A DNA stretch of 39,917 nt from a virus, in IMG/VR virus record IMGVR_UViG_3300009149_005307, positions 1 to 39,917 of that record; one strand, given 5' to 3'. Made by a program: the position numbers and the translations under genes. Numbering within the stretch: position 1 is the stretch's first letter; every line of letters starts with the position of its first letter. Below, piece by piece: positions 8,027 through 14,601 of the stretch. The notes beneath the pieces were generated by a model. It was not told where the DNA came from and did not search any database. It worked only from the letters and a program-made list of their open reading frames with translations.

Positions 8027-8839
8027 TTATTCATAGAAAATAATACTGTGAAGAAGAGCTATATATTTTGATGAAAGTGCAGAAGCATACATTTTGACTT
8101 TATCTTTTAAATTCAATTTATCATATATGTGTTCTGAAAATATATCAAATATTCCTTCCGCTAAAACAATTGTTTTTGATTTAGCGTTATTTCCAAGTAA
8201 TTTATAATAATCAAGAAAATTTGAAAACTGAATTTTCATTTTATAATATCTCATTGAATGTGACTCATCTATATTTCTAAATACTACAGTTGTTCCTTGA
8301 TCTGTTAAAAATCCTACAAAGTTTGTTTGTAGATAATCCTGTATTCTGAAAAGAGATTCTCCAACAGGTATGTGGTTTAATCTTATAAATTCATATACAT
8401 CAAACACCAATCCTTTTATTTCTGTTGATGGTATGTTTGCAAAACGAAGTCTTCTTTTCATATACATGTCTTTATTAGGGAATTGGTTTATATTTAAAGG
8501 AGGCATATAAACATGTTTTAGTTGGGTATCTAAATCTACAAACACTTCCCGCTTTCTTTTTATATTATTTAGAGTTTCAGCATCAATAAATTTATCTGAT
8601 ATATCATGCCCTTCTAGTCTTTTTAATAGCTTTCTTAAAGTTCCACTCTGTTCACATGTTGCATGAAAACAATGAAAAATTGGAGCTTCAAGAGATATAT
8701 ACATATGATAATGATTTTTATCTTCGTTAAACTCACACCAAGGACATGGAATTATTAGATTTTTTGCAGTTTCTTTTACATAACCACCCAACTTATCATG
8801 TAGGTAATCAACAAAATTATCTTGATAAATTCCTATCAC
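8027..8839 (-). CDS. DnaG/gp61-like DNA primase, interrupted by an in-frame stop
   Basis: The N-terminal zinc-binding domain has C32-PW-C35 and C57-FHAT-C62, as in phage primases. A linker follows and then the start of a TOPRIM domain with the conserved glutamate E228 in TIVLAEGIFDIF. The frame stops at codon 271 (TAA), but the same frame continues for 56 codons with the missing TOPRIM acidic motif (SDNGIPLDD). The intact enzyme would make RNA primers with the neighbouring replication proteins. The stop could be a real nonsense mutation, an assembly error or, less likely, recoding. The ATG overlaps the end of the DnaJ-type zinc protein gene. Confidence 0.85.
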   Translation of the reverse strand: MIGIYQDNFVDYLHDKLGGYVKETAKNLIIPCPWCEFNEDKNHYHMYISLEAPIFHCFHATCEQSGTLRKLLKRLEGHDISDKFIDAETLNNIKRKREVFVDLDTQLKHVYMPPLNINQFPNKDMYMKRRLRFANIPSTEIKGLVFDVYEFIRLNHIPVGESLFRIQDYLQTNFVGFLTDQGTTVVFRNIDESHSMRYYKMKIQFSNFLDYYKLLGNNAKSKTIVLAEGIFDIFSEHIYDKLNLKDKVKMYASALSSKYIALLHSIIFYE

Positions 8840-9177
8840 TTCTTACCTCCCATAACATTTCTTACCCAATCAATCATTCCTGTATCATTACATTTATTAC
8901 ATCCTTTACCATTACAACTTTTACATACATAACTATCATATACTCTATCAAATCCTGTATATCCAAACCCTCTACAAGATTTACAATAATCACCTGGTTG
9001 CCATATAGTTATGGTTATATCACTTCCACCCTGAGTTTTTAATCCGCTACCATTACATTTATCACACTTAATAATACTAGTTTGTTCAAATTGGTCTGGA
9101 AGTGCATTTTCAAAATTTTTAATAATAGAATGAATCTTATCTCTTAGAGATGCATTTGGAACGTCATACCAAATCAT
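8836..9177 (-). CDS. DnaJ-type CxxCxGxG zinc-finger protein
   Basis: A 113 aa protein carrying four cysteine repeats like the central zinc domain of DnaJ: C38DKCNGSG, C65KSCRGFG, C85KSCNGKG and C93NKCNDTG. There is no J-domain (no HPD) and no C-terminal chaperone domain. It overlaps both the clamp-loader stop and the primase start by 4 nt, so it is made with them. It might stabilise or recruit a replication or folding partner. The repeats are certain; the role is not. Confidence 0.85.
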   Translation of the reverse strand: MIWYDVPNASLRDKIHSIIKNFENALPDQFEQTSIIKCDKCNGSGLKTQGGSDITITIWQPGDYCKSCRGFGYTGFDRVYDSYVCKSCNGKGCNKCNDTGMIDWVRNVMGGKK

Positions 9178-10160
9178 TTTCCCATCACCGCCTGTCTATA
9201 TGCCTTTAAAGTTTTAATTATATCAAACACCATTGCCATAAAATGCATATGTGGTACAAGTGAATTTTGATGACTGTTTGTATATTTATTGATTATAACT
9301 TTTGCAGGAGTTGGGATTTTTTCAGTAAAGAATAATTCTGAATATATATTTCTATATTCAATATCTTGTTGTGATAAAATATCAATAATTGAACTTACAG
9401 GCGACCCTATTTTAGAATCCTGTCCTTTTTCAATCATACTAAGTATCTGTAATATAAATGATATAATTTTTCTTTCTGTTGTTATAACAGATTCAATACT
9501 TATATCAAGTTTTCCATTTGATGAATTTCTTTGTATTGCATTAGTAATTTTTCTTACATCTGGATATAAATTATTAATTGCTAAGTTGATGTCTTTATCT
9601 TCAAATTTAACATTTTCTGCTATTAATATTTTTTGACAATATTCTAAAACAAATTCTTTTGGAATTTGGTTAAATGTATATACATTAAATCTGCTTTGAA
9701 CTGGATCTGGTATTCTTGATAAGTAATTACATGTAAATATAAAACGCCCATATGCTATCTGATATTTTTCAATAATTGCTCTTAATGAGTCATAACCATC
9801 ATTTGTAAGTTTATCAGCTTCATCAATAAATACAACTTTATATTTATCTCTTGCTGGAGGATGCTTCAAAAAGGGTTCAATTACTTCGTCAACAAAACCA
9901 ATACCTCTAGTCTTTTTTGCTGAACCATTAGCTGTTAATAAATTATCTTTTTTATTAAACAATACTCCATTCTCTGAACAAAGCATTCTTGCTAATGTAG
10001 TTTTACCACCACCAGGAGGACCAGAAAATAAAAGATTTGGAATTTCACATTTTGCAATCATCTTTCCAAATTCATCTTGATATTTCTGTGGAAGTGCCAT
10101 ATCATTTAATTTTAAAGGTCGATATTTTTCATTCCAAATTGAATCTAACAAATCACCCAT
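9174..10160 (-). CDS. Clamp loader AAA+ ATPase subunit (RFC small/gp44-like)
   Basis: A 328 aa AAA+ protein with an N-terminal WNEKYRP motif typical of RFC subunits, Walker A GPPGGGKT at 47-54, Walker B FIDEAD with the DEAD box at 113-116, sensor 1 N145 in FIFTCNYLSR, and an arginine-finger SRF at 156-158. The C-terminal helical domain follows. It loads the sliding clamp onto primed DNA with ATP. T4 needs a second subunit, gp62; the gene just upstream (10175-10573) is a positional candidate but shows no clear likeness. Confidence 0.93.
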   Translation of the reverse strand: MGDLLDSIWNEKYRPLKLNDMALPQKYQDEFGKMIAKCEIPNLLFSGPPGGGKTTLARMLCSENGVLFNKKDNLLTANGSAKKTRGIGFVDEVIEPFLKHPPARDKYKVVFIDEADKLTNDGYDSLRAIIEKYQIAYGRFIFTCNYLSRIPDPVQSRFNVYTFNQIPKEFVLEYCQKILIAENVKFEDKDINLAINNLYPDVRKITNAIQRNSSNGKLDISIESVITTERKIISFILQILSMIEKGQDSKIGSPVSSIIDILSQQDIEYRNIYSELFFTEKIPTPAKVIINKYTNSHQNSLVPHMHFMAMVFDIIKTLKAYRQAVMGK

Positions 10161-10174
10161 TTATTCACTCCTTT

Positions 10175-10573
10175 TCAACATTCGTAAAAATCCTCTGAGT
10201 TTCTTAATATATCTTCATATACTTTATTCATAGAAAAATCTTTTATTGCTGCCATTTTTATTGCCCGATCTATTAAACTAAATGCATCATCACCAAATAT
10301 TATTTTTTTCTTCTCATCGAAAATAAATGAGTCAGAAACATCAATATCGACAAGTGAATCAATCTCTAATAATAGTAACATATTATTAGCAACTATTTCC
10401 GGTCTTGTTGTTGCTTGAAATGCAACAGTCATACTTTTATCTTTCTCTTTTGTGGATATTATCATATCTTCCACTAAAAAAACATATTCTCCATTTTCTA
10501 TTGGATGTTGATCATAAATATTAATTCCATACTCATTTAACTTAGCTTCAACTTCAGAAATCAATTTTCCCAT
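10175..10573 (-). CDS. Unknown protein upstream of the clamp loader
   Basis: The start at 10573 is preferred because GGAGG lies about 11 nt upstream; a start at 10594 has no ribosome site. The 132 aa product is acidic, with helices at both ends and a strand-rich centre (EYVFLVEDMIIST, then MTVAFQATT). Family not recognised. It is the first gene after the hairpin at 10641-10670 and directly precedes the clamp loader, which makes a replication role plausible. Confidence 0.65.
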   Translation of the reverse strand: MGKLISEVEAKLNEYGINIYDQHPIENGEYVFLVEDMIISTKEKDKSMTVAFQATTRPEIVANNMLLLLEIDSLVDIDVSDSFIFDEKKKIIFGDDAFSLIDRAIKMAAIKDFSMNKVYEDILRNSEDFYEC

Positions 10574-10640
10574 TAAAGTTCTAACCTCCAACATCTTTTA
10601 AATTTATATTATGTTCCAAATAATAAAAAAAGATGCTGGA

Positions 10641-10670
10641 ATGGGGGATTTGATTACTTAAATCCCCCAT
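10641..10670 (-). terminator. Hairpin terminator, 11 bp stem
   Basis: A perfect inverted repeat, ATGGGGGATTT at 10641-10651 and AAATCCCCCAT at 10660-10670, encloses an 8 nt loop. Read on the minus strand it lies just after the stop of the gene at 10682, and a T-run follows about 10 nt further on. It probably ends or weakens transcription coming from the helicase and lysis genes before the clamp-loader operon. Confidence 0.75.
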
Positions 10671-10681
10671 TTATCTATAAA

Positions 10682-10915
10682 TTATTTACGTGTTTTTTTC
10701 TTCTGTTTCTGTTGACCAACCCGAGTTTTATGAGTAGATTTTTCTTCAATAACTACATGTGTGGCTAATCCACAATTACCCATTCTCCATCTAGAGGCAG
10801 GATTTATATAAGCGGAACACATACTTGATTCAGCAACTATTTTTGAGCATCCTTTACATTCGTCAACAATAGGAAGTCGTTCTGCCATCAATTTTTCCCG
10901 TTGGGATGTTTTCAT
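10682..10915 (-). CDS. Small Cys-containing protein with basic tail
   Basis: The start at 10915 is chosen because AAAGGAG lies 6 nt upstream; the frame extends to 10939 without such a site. The 77 aa product has CKGC, a further Cys in SSMCSAYINPASRW, and MGNCGLA, giving four cysteines that could hold a metal. It ends in a strongly basic KQKKKTRK tail. The CxxC...C.AY..P..RWR.GNC pattern resembles small conserved phage and bacterial proteins of unknown function. It is the last gene before the hairpin terminator. Confidence 0.7.
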   Translation of the reverse strand: MKTSQREKLMAERLPIVDECKGCSKIVAESSMCSAYINPASRWRMGNCGLATHVVIEEKSTHKTRVGQQKQKKKTRK

Positions 10916-10925
10916 ATTTTCTCCT

Positions 10926-12143
10926 TTAAATCCATGCATTTGAAATTATCATTAGTTTCTGTTTCGCTCTAGTCACAGCTGTATATAACCATTTTGCATA
11001 GTATTCATCAGACCATCTTTGTGTTCGTTGCTCAAATAACAATACTTTATCCCACTCTGACCCTTGGGATTTATGAACAGATACTACATAACCATAATCG
11101 AAAAAATCTATTTTATCAAATCCCTGATCTACTGCTTTCTCGTTTATATTTTTATGTTTTGAATCTTTGTTGTACATTGTATATTGTACTTGCCCAAAAC
11201 ATGTATTAGCAACAAGTCTTTCATGAATATCCCCATCAATTTCAACTGTTATTCGATAAGAATCATCATCTGCCATTAACCACAATACTTTTCCTATCTG
11301 TCCATTCATAATTTGAGCATAATGATTATTAGATAAACATACTATTTTCTCACCTGGATATGGAGCATGTTCTTTAAATCCAAGATGTTTCCTAATTATA
11401 TCATTAAGATTTGCTCTCGTAGTATTAAATCCACATAATACTATCAGGTTATCATCATTGAAATCAATTTTACGCTTCCATAATTTTTGACAATGTGGGT
11501 GATTCCAATCTAATTTAAAAACTTCAGGTGAATATATTTTTTCTGGTATATATCCCTCCTTTCTAATAAAAGCTGATAGTTTAATAATAGGTGAGTTAAA
11601 TGCTTGCCTGTGAATTTGAGTTAATTTATAATCCGGTTTTGATATTATATTAAATCCGTTATCTCCGATTGGAGGTAATTGTCCATGATCCCCAATAGCA
11701 ATTATTGGTTTTTCATAATAATGTAAATCTTTCCATATTTCTTTAGATACCATAGATGCTTCATCAATTATAATAATTTTATTGACTACATCATCTCTAT
11801 CTTTTTTCTTCCACCCTGTAATAACAAAGGTTTTTAATTTCCTATCCCACCTTACTTCGGGTGCATAAATTAATCCATGAATTGTTCCAACATAGTCGTT
11901 AGAAAAAAGAGCATTATTTTCTATTAATTTCTTTTTTAATACAGATGATGCTTTTCCTGTGAATGTTACGAAAGCAACTGATGTTTCAGGTTTCAATTGC
12001 TTTCGCAATTCACATATTAGGGTGGTTTTTCCCGTCCCAGCATATCCCCCAACACTCGTTGTAAACAAATCATATTGACCATAATTACTGTGGATTATTT
12101 GTTGTTTCAAGTCCTTTATTATTGCTTTCTGCTGGTTCGTCAT
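10926..12143 (-). CDS. Dda-like SF1 DNA helicase
   Basis: A 405 aa superfamily 1B helicase. Visible motifs are Walker A GYAGTGKTT at 33-41, TFTGKAS (motif Ia) near 60, IIDEAS at 125-130, GDHGQLPPIG (motif III) at 151-160, QIHRQAF (motif IV), VVSVHKSQGSEWD (motif V) and LYTAVTRAKQ (motif VI). This is the layout of T4 Dda and RecD/Pif1 relatives, which move 5'-3'. It probably helps start replication or clears proteins from DNA. The ATG at 12143 lies inside the end of the transglycosylase gene, and a weak GAGGAAG precedes it by 13 nt, so coupling is likely. Confidence 0.92.
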   Translation of the reverse strand: MTNQQKAIIKDLKQQIIHSNYGQYDLFTTSVGGYAGTGKTTLICELRKQLKPETSVAFVTFTGKASSVLKKKLIENNALFSNDYVGTIHGLIYAPEVRWDRKLKTFVITGWKKKDRDDVVNKIIIIDEASMVSKEIWKDLHYYEKPIIAIGDHGQLPPIGDNGFNIISKPDYKLTQIHRQAFNSPIIKLSAFIRKEGYIPEKIYSPEVFKLDWNHPHCQKLWKRKIDFNDDNLIVLCGFNTTRANLNDIIRKHLGFKEHAPYPGEKIVCLSNNHYAQIMNGQIGKVLWLMADDDSYRITVEIDGDIHERLVANTCFGQVQYTMYNKDSKHKNINEKAVDQGFDKIDFFDYGYVVSVHKSQGSEWDKVLLFEQRTQRWSDEYYAKWLYTAVTRAKQKLMIISNAWI

Positions 12144-12870
12144 TTCCACTATTTTCTTCCTCCGATGATTTCTTAGAGTCATCAATGATAGAGCGATATG
12201 TTACAAATTTCCCTATACAGTTAAATACAAGGGTTGAATATTCCTTATTTTTACCAACATAAAGATATAAACCTTTTGATATATTTCCATTCGCTTCTTC
12301 AAGATGAATCTGAAATACTTTTATCCCACTTTCAATCCCCACATCAATTTCATGAAGATCAGATATTTTTTCAAGACCCAATTTCGGTACCCACTCGGGC
12401 ATAACTTGCATTAACCCTCTGGCTTGTTTACTACTAATTGACATTGGATTAAATCTTGACTCAATTTCAATCATACCAACAATCAATTCTGGAGACATGT
12501 TATAAACCTTTGAAAATTTTACAACATTCTCCGCTATTTCATTAGCAATAATTTTTGGTATGCTTGTATATCGGGTTTTGATGTATTTGGCGATATCTCG
12601 TTGCATAAAACCATTCTGATCTTTTATTAATTCTATTGTGTTTTTTAACTTGATAACCTCATTGTTTAAACTTATATATGAATTTTCAACGTCAGTTTTC
12701 TCTTCGATACATTTATATAAATCATTTTTAGTATCATTAAGTGTTTGATTATATTTTGTGTTGATTCTATCAAATATAAACCATGAACAAACACATCCAA
12801 TAATAAAAGCTATTAAAACTATAAATATAACATACTTCCAATTATTATCTTTATCTATTGTTATATTCAT
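12085..12870 (-). CDS. Membrane-anchored lytic transglycosylase (SLT family)
   Basis: A 261 aa protein with one N-terminal transmembrane segment (about residues 12-34) and then a coiled-coil spacer. The SLT domain has catalytic E137 in IEIESRFNP, the GLMQVMP motif at 152-158, and LYLYVGKNKEYS in the place of the usual AYN-G segment. The C-terminus is acidic and low-complexity. It would cleave peptidoglycan with formation of 1,6-anhydro ends, held at the inner membrane facing the periplasm. It may act in lysis as a signal-anchor endolysin or open the wall locally. The small membrane protein encoded next to it is a candidate partner. Confidence 0.9.
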   Translation of the reverse strand: MNITIDKDNNWKYVIFIVLIAFIIGCVCSWFIFDRINTKYNQTLNDTKNDLYKCIEEKTDVENSYISLNNEVIKLKNTIELIKDQNGFMQRDIAKYIKTRYTSIPKIIANEIAENVVKFSKVYNMSPELIVGMIEIESRFNPMSISSKQARGLMQVMPEWVPKLGLEKISDLHEIDVGIESGIKVFQIHLEEANGNISKGLYLYVGKNKEYSTLVFNCIGKFVTYRSIIDDSKKSSEEENSGNDEPAESNNKGLETTNNPQ

Positions 12871-12888
12871 AACATCTCCTTTTTATAG

Positions 12889-13053
12889 TTAAAAGGCCCA
12901 TTTTATTATAACAGTGGTACCCACTATCCATGGAATTGCAATAAGTGCCATAATAGACCACGCTAAACATGGTAAAAACCATTGATCAAATTTATCTCTT
13001 AATATATCAAAGAAATATTTTTCTTTTTCAATATTATTAAAATTATCATTCAT
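12889..13053 (-). CDS. Small single-pass membrane protein, holin candidate
   Basis: A 54 aa protein with AAAGGAGG 8-9 nt before the ATG. It has a charged N-terminal half (EKEKYFFDILRDKFDQ) and a hydrophobic segment from about residue 27 to 50 that includes LACLAW-like and ALIAIPWIVG stretches. It is the first gene of the minus-strand block and is followed by the membrane-anchored transglycosylase. Size and position fit a small holin or pinholin, but holins share no signature, so this is inference. Confidence 0.65.
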   Translation of the reverse strand: MNDNFNNIEKEKYFFDILRDKFDQWFLPCLAWSIMALIAIPWIVGTTVIIKWAF

Positions 13054-13200
13054 TTACAATATCCTCCTTTCTTTTTTATGTTCTAAATTCAAATCAAACA
13101 TTCCTTCATTTATTAATATATATAGAATAGTGTTTATACTTTAAGAATATTTTTTAATGAATTAGAACAAAAACAAAACTTGAATTATGGAGGATAAAAT
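13054..13200. promoter_or_regulatory. Divergent promoter region
   Basis: This 147 nt AT-rich gap lies between the divergently read blocks and must drive at least one of them. It holds the ATTAATATATATAG box (listed separately), further TATA-rich stretches on both strands (for example TATAAA on the minus strand near 13135) and the ribosome sites of both flanking genes. No clear σ70 -35/-10 pair is seen. Confidence 0.55.
13112..13125 (+). promoter_or_regulatory. Candidate phage promoter box ATTAATATATATAG
   Basis: This 14 nt sequence recurs exactly at 32299-32312. Both copies lie just upstream of plus-strand genes that begin a run, 76 and 28 nt before the ATG. In an AT-rich genome such a word can recur by chance, but two identical copies in the only two divergent gaps suggest a promoter recognised by a phage-altered polymerase. 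Confidence 0.45.
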
Positions 13201-13635
13201 ATGAGCTATGAAGATGAAGCAAGAATAATCATGAACAAATTTGCAAAACAACAACAAGCTATGGCAGAAAATATTAAAGCAAATCCGGGGAAACCAAATG
13301 AAAATTTTAGCAGTCCAGCAAATCCAATTGAACAAAGCATTTTAACTAATTTACAAAATAATCCCGCACCAGCTCCTGTATCTTTACCAGATGCATGCCC
13401 CCAATGTGGTACAATACACCCACCAATTCCGCAAGGTCAAAAATGCCCAAATGCTTCGTTAAATAATAAGGTTTCTGGGACAGGGTTGAATGATACTATA
13501 ATAGGATCACATTTGGTTAATATGAGAGATATAATTATAAGCCAAATGAGCATAAAGAAAGTTAAAGATGGTAATAAATTCTTTGCTTATGCAATTCTTG
13601 AACTTACTAAAGCATTAGAGAAATATAATGAGTAA
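13201..13635 (+). CDS. Unknown protein with short Cys motif
   Basis: A 144 aa protein with an N-terminal helix, a Pro/Asn-rich linker (about 28-60), a CPQCGTIHPP...KCP motif near 66-84 that could hold a zinc, and a helical C-terminus. Family not recognised. It has an excellent ribosome site (GGAGG) and is the first gene of the plus-strand block. The early position and possible zinc site would suit a regulatory or packaging role, but this is not shown. Confidence 0.7.
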   Translation: MSYEDEARIIMNKFAKQQQAMAENIKANPGKPNENFSSPANPIEQSILTNLQNNPAPAPVSLPDACPQCGTIHPPIPQGQKCPNASLNNKVSGTGLNDTIIGSHLVNMRDIIISQMSIKKVKDGNKFFAYAILELTKALEKYNE

Positions 13636-13861
13636 TGCTTTGGGGGATCAGATGTTTATAAATCCTATTGAAAGTGATGGAGATAAATGGACTGGTCGTG
13701 TTGTTGATCTTGGTGTTAATGCCGTCACATATGGAGCCTACCGTGTTTGTGATTTAGTTACATATAATGGTATAGATATAATTAATATGCCGAAATACGA
13801 GGGTTCACGAGTCCATAATATAATCTATCAGAACATAAGAAAAATTGAAGGAGTATATTAA
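13628..13861 (+). CDS. Unknown protein, 77 aa
   Basis: A small β-rich protein whose ATG lies 8 nt inside the previous gene, so translation is coupled. It has an alternating strand pattern (WTGRVVDLGVNAVTYGAYRV) and ends IRKIEGVY. Family not recognised. Confidence 0.65.
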   Translation: MSNALGDQMFINPIESDGDKWTGRVVDLGVNAVTYGAYRVCDLVTYNGIDIINMPKYEGSRVHNIIYQNIRKIEGVY

Positions 13862-14335
13862 ATGATAACTTTAAATAGAGAAATGACATATGTAAATGCA
13901 TATGTACTAGATAAGGAATTTAAATATACAGATAAAGTTAGAGAAGCTATAAATCTTATTGATTATCTTATTAGACAAAAACATAATGATAGAGCTTTAG
14001 CAATTCATATCACAAGTCAAAGTTTTATGAAAAAATATAGTCTTGATTTTTCTAAAGAGTTTTTATGGAAAGTATATAGACAAAGATTGGCTCATATTAA
14101 AAATGGTAAAGATAAATACAAGAAATATTCTATTGAAAAACGATTAGAAGGTGGACCGGTAGATATAAAATTATGTGCTTGTGGGTGTGGTAACCCAGTT
14201 ACGAAAGAGAAAAATAAATATTTGAGTGGTCATAATATGAGAAATAAACCTAAAAAACATTATGACACTCAAGCCAAATATATGCGAAAATGTAGGAATG
14301 ATAAGAAAAATAAGGTTATTCCATTTGAAAGGTAG
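13862..14335 (+). CDS. Putative DNA-binding protein with CxCGCG...GHN motif
   Basis: A 157 aa protein. The first 100 residues are helical and basic. A compact motif around residues 103-125, CACGCGNPV...YLSGHNMR, matches the CxCGCG...GHxxR element found in many phage HNH-associated and DNA-binding proteins. No HNH catalytic core follows; the C-terminus is Lys/Arg-rich. It may be a DNA-binding regulator or a remnant of a homing enzyme. The ATG follows the previous stop directly. Confidence 0.65.
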   Translation: MITLNREMTYVNAYVLDKEFKYTDKVREAINLIDYLIRQKHNDRALAIHITSQSFMKKYSLDFSKEFLWKVYRQRLAHIKNGKDKYKKYSIEKRLEGGPVDIKLCACGCGNPVTKEKNKYLSGHNMRNKPKKHYDTQAKYMRKCRNDKKNKVIPFER

Positions 14336-14386
14336 TTCTTAGGGTTCTTAAGGATCCTTGGGCGCTATAATATATTCATATATTAA

Positions 14387-14402
14387 CATGGAATATTCCA
14401 TG
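14387..14402. promoter_or_regulatory. 16 bp perfect palindrome, operator candidate
   Basis: CATGGAATATTCCATG is perfectly self-complementary and lies just downstream of the TATAAT-containing stretch at about 14366, where an operator for a dimeric regulator would be expected. No other copy was noticed in the window. Confidence 0.4.
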
Positions 14403-14460
14403 CTGAAACTAATTAAATAAAAAATGAAAGAAAGATGTAAAAGGAGCTAGTATAATTACA

Positions 14461-14540
14461 TTGACCTGCGCTGTGGCGCAATTACATCTGTTTGCCCTGC
14501 GCGGGTGCGGAACCCTGCGGGTTCATCCCAGAGGCTAATA
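14461..14540 (+). other. GC-rich island with stacked hairpins
   Basis: About 80 nt of clearly higher GC than all surroundings. It holds a hairpin TGCGC-tgtg-GCGCA (14467-14480), a hairpin GAACCC-TGC-GGGTTC (14510-14524), two CCCTGCG repeats and a flanking AATTACAT repeat (14454 and 14480). It is not a standard tRNA. It could be a leader RNA structure for the 637 aa gene or a small inserted element. Confidence 0.45.
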
Positions 14541-14601
14541 ATTTTGTTAGTAACAAAAAAATATAGAGATCAAAAAGCAATGAAAGGAGATTCAGTAATA
14601 A

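Larger units (their letters stand above)
14336..14601 (+). promoter_or_regulatory. Intergenic regulatory region with promoter-like boxes and palindromes
   Basis: This 266 nt gap holds a TATAAT near 14366 and another at 14451, a 10 bp palindrome AAGGATCCTT (14350-14359), a 16 bp palindrome (14387-14402), the GC-rich hairpin island (14461-14540) and an inverted repeat TTTTGTTA/TAACAAAA (14542-14558). The ribosome site AAAGGAG for the 637 aa gene lies at its end. Together these suggest a regulated promoter and leader. Confidence 0.5.

Noticed and set aside
10175-10573. gp62-like second clamp-loader subunit
   Set aside because: The position fits, but length and sequence show no recognisable likeness, so it is left as unknown.
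14461-14538. A short TTG-started peptide gene after AAGGAG
   Set aside because: Its codons are GC-rich unlike any gene here, the start is TTG, and the hairpins explain the sequence better.
14461-14540. A tRNA gene
   Set aside because: A GGGTTCATCCC piece looks like a T-arm, but the T-loop is too short, the conserved A58 is absent and no acceptor or anticodon stem forms.
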